Made by a program: the position numbers and the translations under genes
Shown here: one piece after another, positions 6,027-7,394 of the stretch
How the letters are laid out: each line of letters opens with the position of its first letter
How positions within the stretch are numbered: position 1 is the stretch's first letter
Assembly: GCA_014380825.1 (NCBI GenBank)
Contig: JACMJD010000191.1
Location: forward strand, 1-7,394
Direction: 5' to 3'
Length of the DNA: 7,394 bases
DNA from: Phycisphaerae bacterium
GTDB lineage: Bacteria; Planctomycetota; Phycisphaerae; Tepidisphaerales; Tepidisphaeraceae
Notes under the pieces: model-generated
What the model was told of the DNA's origin: nothing
Seen by the model: the letters and a program-made list of their open reading frames with translations, nothing else
The model's database searches: none

Positions 6027-6065
6027 AATTCCTCGCTTCATCATCTTTATACCGGGAAGGACCAC
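6027..6065. promoter_or_regulatory. Very short divergent promoter region
   Basis: Only 39 bases separate the lipoprotein start (minus) from the zinc-ribbon protein start (plus). It contains TTTATA near 6043-6048, which reads TATAAA on the other strand, so one AT-rich element could serve both directions. The ribosome sites GAGG (minus) and AAGGA (plus, 4 bases before ATG 6066) are visible. The -35 regions would have to lie inside the opposing coding sequences. A promoter here is inferred, not shown. Confidence 0.3.
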
Positions 6066-6758
6066 ATGATCGCGACGTGTACAGGCTGCGGGAAGCAATT
6101 GAAAGTTCGCGACGAGCTCGTCGGCAAGAAGCTTCGCTGCCCGGGTTGCGGCGCGACGTTCGAAGCCAGCAGCGCTGCGCCGGCTGGAACATCCGCTACG
6201 CGATACGACCCGAAAAACAAGTTGGTCAAAGAAAAGGGCGCCGGCGTAGCGATCTCCTGGGGGCCGATCCTAGGAATCGGCGCGGTCGTGCTGGTGGTGC
6301 TGGGCATCATCCTGTTCATCGTCGGCCCGGTGTCGGTGAAGAACGAATGGGAGAAGATTGGCGGCAAGGCGCGCGATGATGTTGAAGAAGTCGTGTCAAA
6401 AGGTGTGCAGGCGCACCAGTCGGCGGTGGGTGATTGGAATCCGCGCAAGCCCGGCAACATGCCGCGGGCATTGGACGAGACGATCTTCATCCGCCCAATT
6501 TTCGTGATGTCGATGCAGGAGAAAATCTTCTTCAAAGGCGCCACCACCGAAGGCGGCTTCAGCGGGTACTACAATCCGAAGACCGGCCAGGTCGACGCCG
6601 ACGTTGGCTTGGGCGGCGTGAGCCTGACCGGGCTCGGCGCGATCAAAGAGGGCACGCAGAAGATCAAGGTCACCGGCGCGATGAAGGGCAGCGAAGCCGC
6701 GGTGATGGTTGATGGCAAGCCGGCCGTGATCGTTTATCCGCCAGAAGAAAAGGACTGA
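6066..6758 (+). CDS. Zinc-ribbon (MJ0042-like) single-TM protein
   Basis: A 230-residue membrane protein. The N-terminus is a compact zinc ribbon, CTGCGKQLKV (5-14) and RCPGCGATFEA (24-34). Cys5/Cys8 and Cys25/Cys28 bind one zinc, and the spacing is that of MJ0042-type ribbons abundant in planctomycetes. A linker (35-61) is followed by one TM helix (62-88). The C-terminal domain (89-230) is mixed alpha/beta, with strands such as ETIFIRPIFVMSM (138-150) and GGFSGYYNPKTGQVDADVGL (163-182) and a closing AAVMVDGKPAVIVYPP (211-226). With no signal peptide and a Lys-rich flank before the helix, the ribbon is probably cytoplasmic and the C-terminal domain outside. Function unknown; a sensor or scaffold role is conjecture. 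ATG 6066 follows AAGGA by 4 bases. Confidence 0.88.
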   Translation: MIATCTGCGKQLKVRDELVGKKLRCPGCGATFEASSAAPAGTSATRYDPKNKLVKEKGAGVAISWGPILGIGAVVLVVLGIILFIVGPVSVKNEWEKIGGKARDDVEEVVSKGVQAHQSAVGDWNPRKPGNMPRALDETIFIRPIFVMSMQEKIFFKGATTEGGFSGYYNPKTGQVDADVGLGGVSLTGLGAIKEGTQKIKVTGAMKGSEAAVMVDGKPAVIVYPPEEKD

Positions 6759-6839
6759 TAAACGCACTTTTCTTCGATTCGTTCTGTGCCGCAGCCTCAC
6801 GCGCGTTACCAACGATATATCCGGCCACGCTGAGGTTGG

Positions 6840-6878
6840 TTTCACGTCCACAATTCTGACGCACGGCCGCACGTGAAA
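6840..6878. promoter_or_regulatory. Inverted repeat TTTCACGT / ACGTGAAA
   Basis: Perfect 8-bp arms (6840-6847 and 6871-6878) flank a 23-base spacer in the gap upstream of the STAS gene. This could be a two-site operator or a weak RNA hairpin; no U-tract follows. The spacer is long for a single dimeric operator, and chance cannot be excluded for 8-bp arms. Confidence 0.25.
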
Positions 6879-7043
6879 ATTCCTGTGATAGAGTTGGATC
6901 GTCCGCATCAGAAAGTCGGCGAAGATTCTTATCGCGCGCACGCGTTTCGCGCGATCCGCTTGATCATCGCGCATCGACTTTTCGCACCGAGGCGTCCGTG
7001 CGAGTGCGGTGTATGGGGCACGTTTTTTGTTGGGTGCATCTAA
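6873..7043 (+). CDS. Possible small ORF upstream of and touching the STAS gene
   Basis: From GTG 6873 a 56-codon frame (VKIPVIELDRPHQKV...GTFFVGCI) ends in TAA at 7041-7043, sharing its last A with the STAS ATG (TAATG). Such stop/start contact is typical of translationally coupled genes. Against it: there is no ribosome site before the GTG, third-position GC is about 59%, close to background, and there is no recognisable family. It contains a CEC pair (residues 43-45). It may be a leader peptide or spurious. Confidence 0.2.
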   Translation: MKIPVIELDRPHQKVGEDSYRAHAFRAIRLIIAHRLFAPRRPCECGVWGTFFVGCI

Positions 7044-7324
7044 TGTTTGTACAGGAGTTTGCGATCATCGTTTCCGCTGATCACTTTCAGCACGTGGACG
7101 CGTGTCGAGTCGGCCGCGTTGCGATGAAAAATTGGTTCGCCAAAGTCATCGTGCTGGATCTAAGCCGCGCCCGCGATGCCACGACCGCTGCATTCGCCGA
7201 TCTAATCGTGCTGCGCCGCCGGCTATTGAACGACGGCCGCGACCTGCGACTTTCCGGCCTGCACGACCGTGCGGCCAAGGTCTATCACGTCAATCGTCTC
7301 ACCGACGTTTTGCCTCAGCGATAA
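7043..7324 (+). CDS. STAS-domain protein (anti-sigma factor antagonist-like)
   Basis: A 93-residue single-domain protein. The core VIVLDLSRARDATTAAFADL (35-54), then IVLRRRLLNDGRDLRLSGL (55-73) and AAKVYHVNRLTDVLP (77-91), follow the STAS order: beta-strand LDLS, the phospho-acceptor helix, RRRL, the xLRLSGL strand, then the V..L..VL helix. STAS partners bind anti-sigma kinases or sit in signalling complexes. Counting from LDLS to RRRL without gaps puts Thr47-Thr48 where the consensus has Asp-Ser, so any phosphorylation would be on Thr48. The N-terminal strand region (EFAIIVSADHF) is divergent. I chose ATG 7043, which gives normal STAS length. GTG 6998 and ATG 7013 would add unlike sequence. 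No ribosome site is strong (GGGTG, 7 bases before). No anti-sigma or sigma gene is in view. Confidence 0.65.
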   Translation: MFVQEFAIIVSADHFQHVDACRVGRVAMKNWFAKVIVLDLSRARDATTAAFADLIVLRRRLLNDGRDLRLSGLHDRAAKVYHVNRLTDVLPQR

Positions 7325-7344
7325 AAGAAAAAAGAAATTTCTGC

Positions 7345-7368
7345 CACGAAGGCACGAAGACACGAAGG
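7345..7368 (+). repeat. CACGAAGR octamer tandem repeat (three units)
   Basis: Three head-to-tail octamers, CACGAAGG, CACGAAGA and CACGAAGG, lie 21 bases after the STAS stop, behind an A-rich tract (AAAAGAAAAAAGAAA, 7323-7337). I recall near-identical CACGAAG arrays as dispersed intergenic repeats in planctomycetes and other environmental bacteria. Their role is not known to me. The window ends before the downstream edge can be judged. Confidence 0.7.
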
Positions 7369-7394
7369 AAATGCGGAGACCAAAATTTCGCTTC

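Noticed and set aside
6396..6974. Minus-strand frame opposite the zinc-ribbon gene
   Set aside because: No family motif. It overlaps a gene with a clear zinc ribbon and ribosome site.
7345..7368. CRISPR-like array
   Set aside because: The octamers are directly adjacent with no unique spacers and no cas genes nearby.

Overview
The window looks like an ordinary chromosomal stretch of a GC-rich bacterium, most likely a planctomycete and possibly from the Phycisphaerae. That placement is an inference. It rests on a CxxC...CxxC (MJ0042-like) zinc ribbon at the N-terminus of a membrane protein, on many short scattered genes of unrelated function, on dispersed short palindromes, and on a CACGAAGR tandem repeat of a kind I associate with this and neighbouring phyla. 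I see no rRNA, tRNA, CRISPR array, transposase, phage gene or complete defence system.

Layout, left to right. Positions 1-672 (minus) hold the N-terminal 224 residues of an NAD-type isocitrate dehydrogenase, cut by the window edge, with a plausible promoter just upstream. After a 300-base divergent intergenic region, 973-2061 (plus) encodes a soluble BY-kinase-type P-loop ATPase, the cytoplasmic part of a Wzc/CpsD-like protein without its membrane half. It converges on a minus-strand group: a secreted beta-barrel-like protein (3180-3737) and two tandem GNAT acetyltransferases (2547-3053 and 2119-2550, overlapping by GTGA). Upstream of these, also on the minus strand, is a multi-pass membrane protein (3817-4638) carrying an HExxH motif and two CxxC pairs, the least understood gene here.

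In the right half, a small basic protein (4826-5008, plus) meets a minus-strand pair: a NTF2/SnoaL-type lipoprotein (5541-6026) coupled by an ATGA overlap to a short pyroglutamyl-peptidase-I-like protein (5005-5544). Divergent from the lipoprotein, only 39 bases away, is the zinc-ribbon/single-TM protein (6066-6758). The window ends with a STAS-domain protein (7043-7324) and the CACGAAGR repeat.

The genes do not form one pathway. Clear functional links are limited to the two overlapping pairs (GNAT-GNAT and lipoprotein-Pcp). Two nearly identical hairpins (2068-2097 and 4654-4679) and a family of CGCCGCAAGCGGCG-type palindromes (783-796, 3103-3116, part of 3155-3165) are the main non-coding structure. 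They behave as dispersed repeats rather than as simple terminators. No convincing undescribed multi-gene system is visible. The best leads are the HExxH/CxxC membrane protein, the stripped-down BY-kinase and the hairpin repeats.
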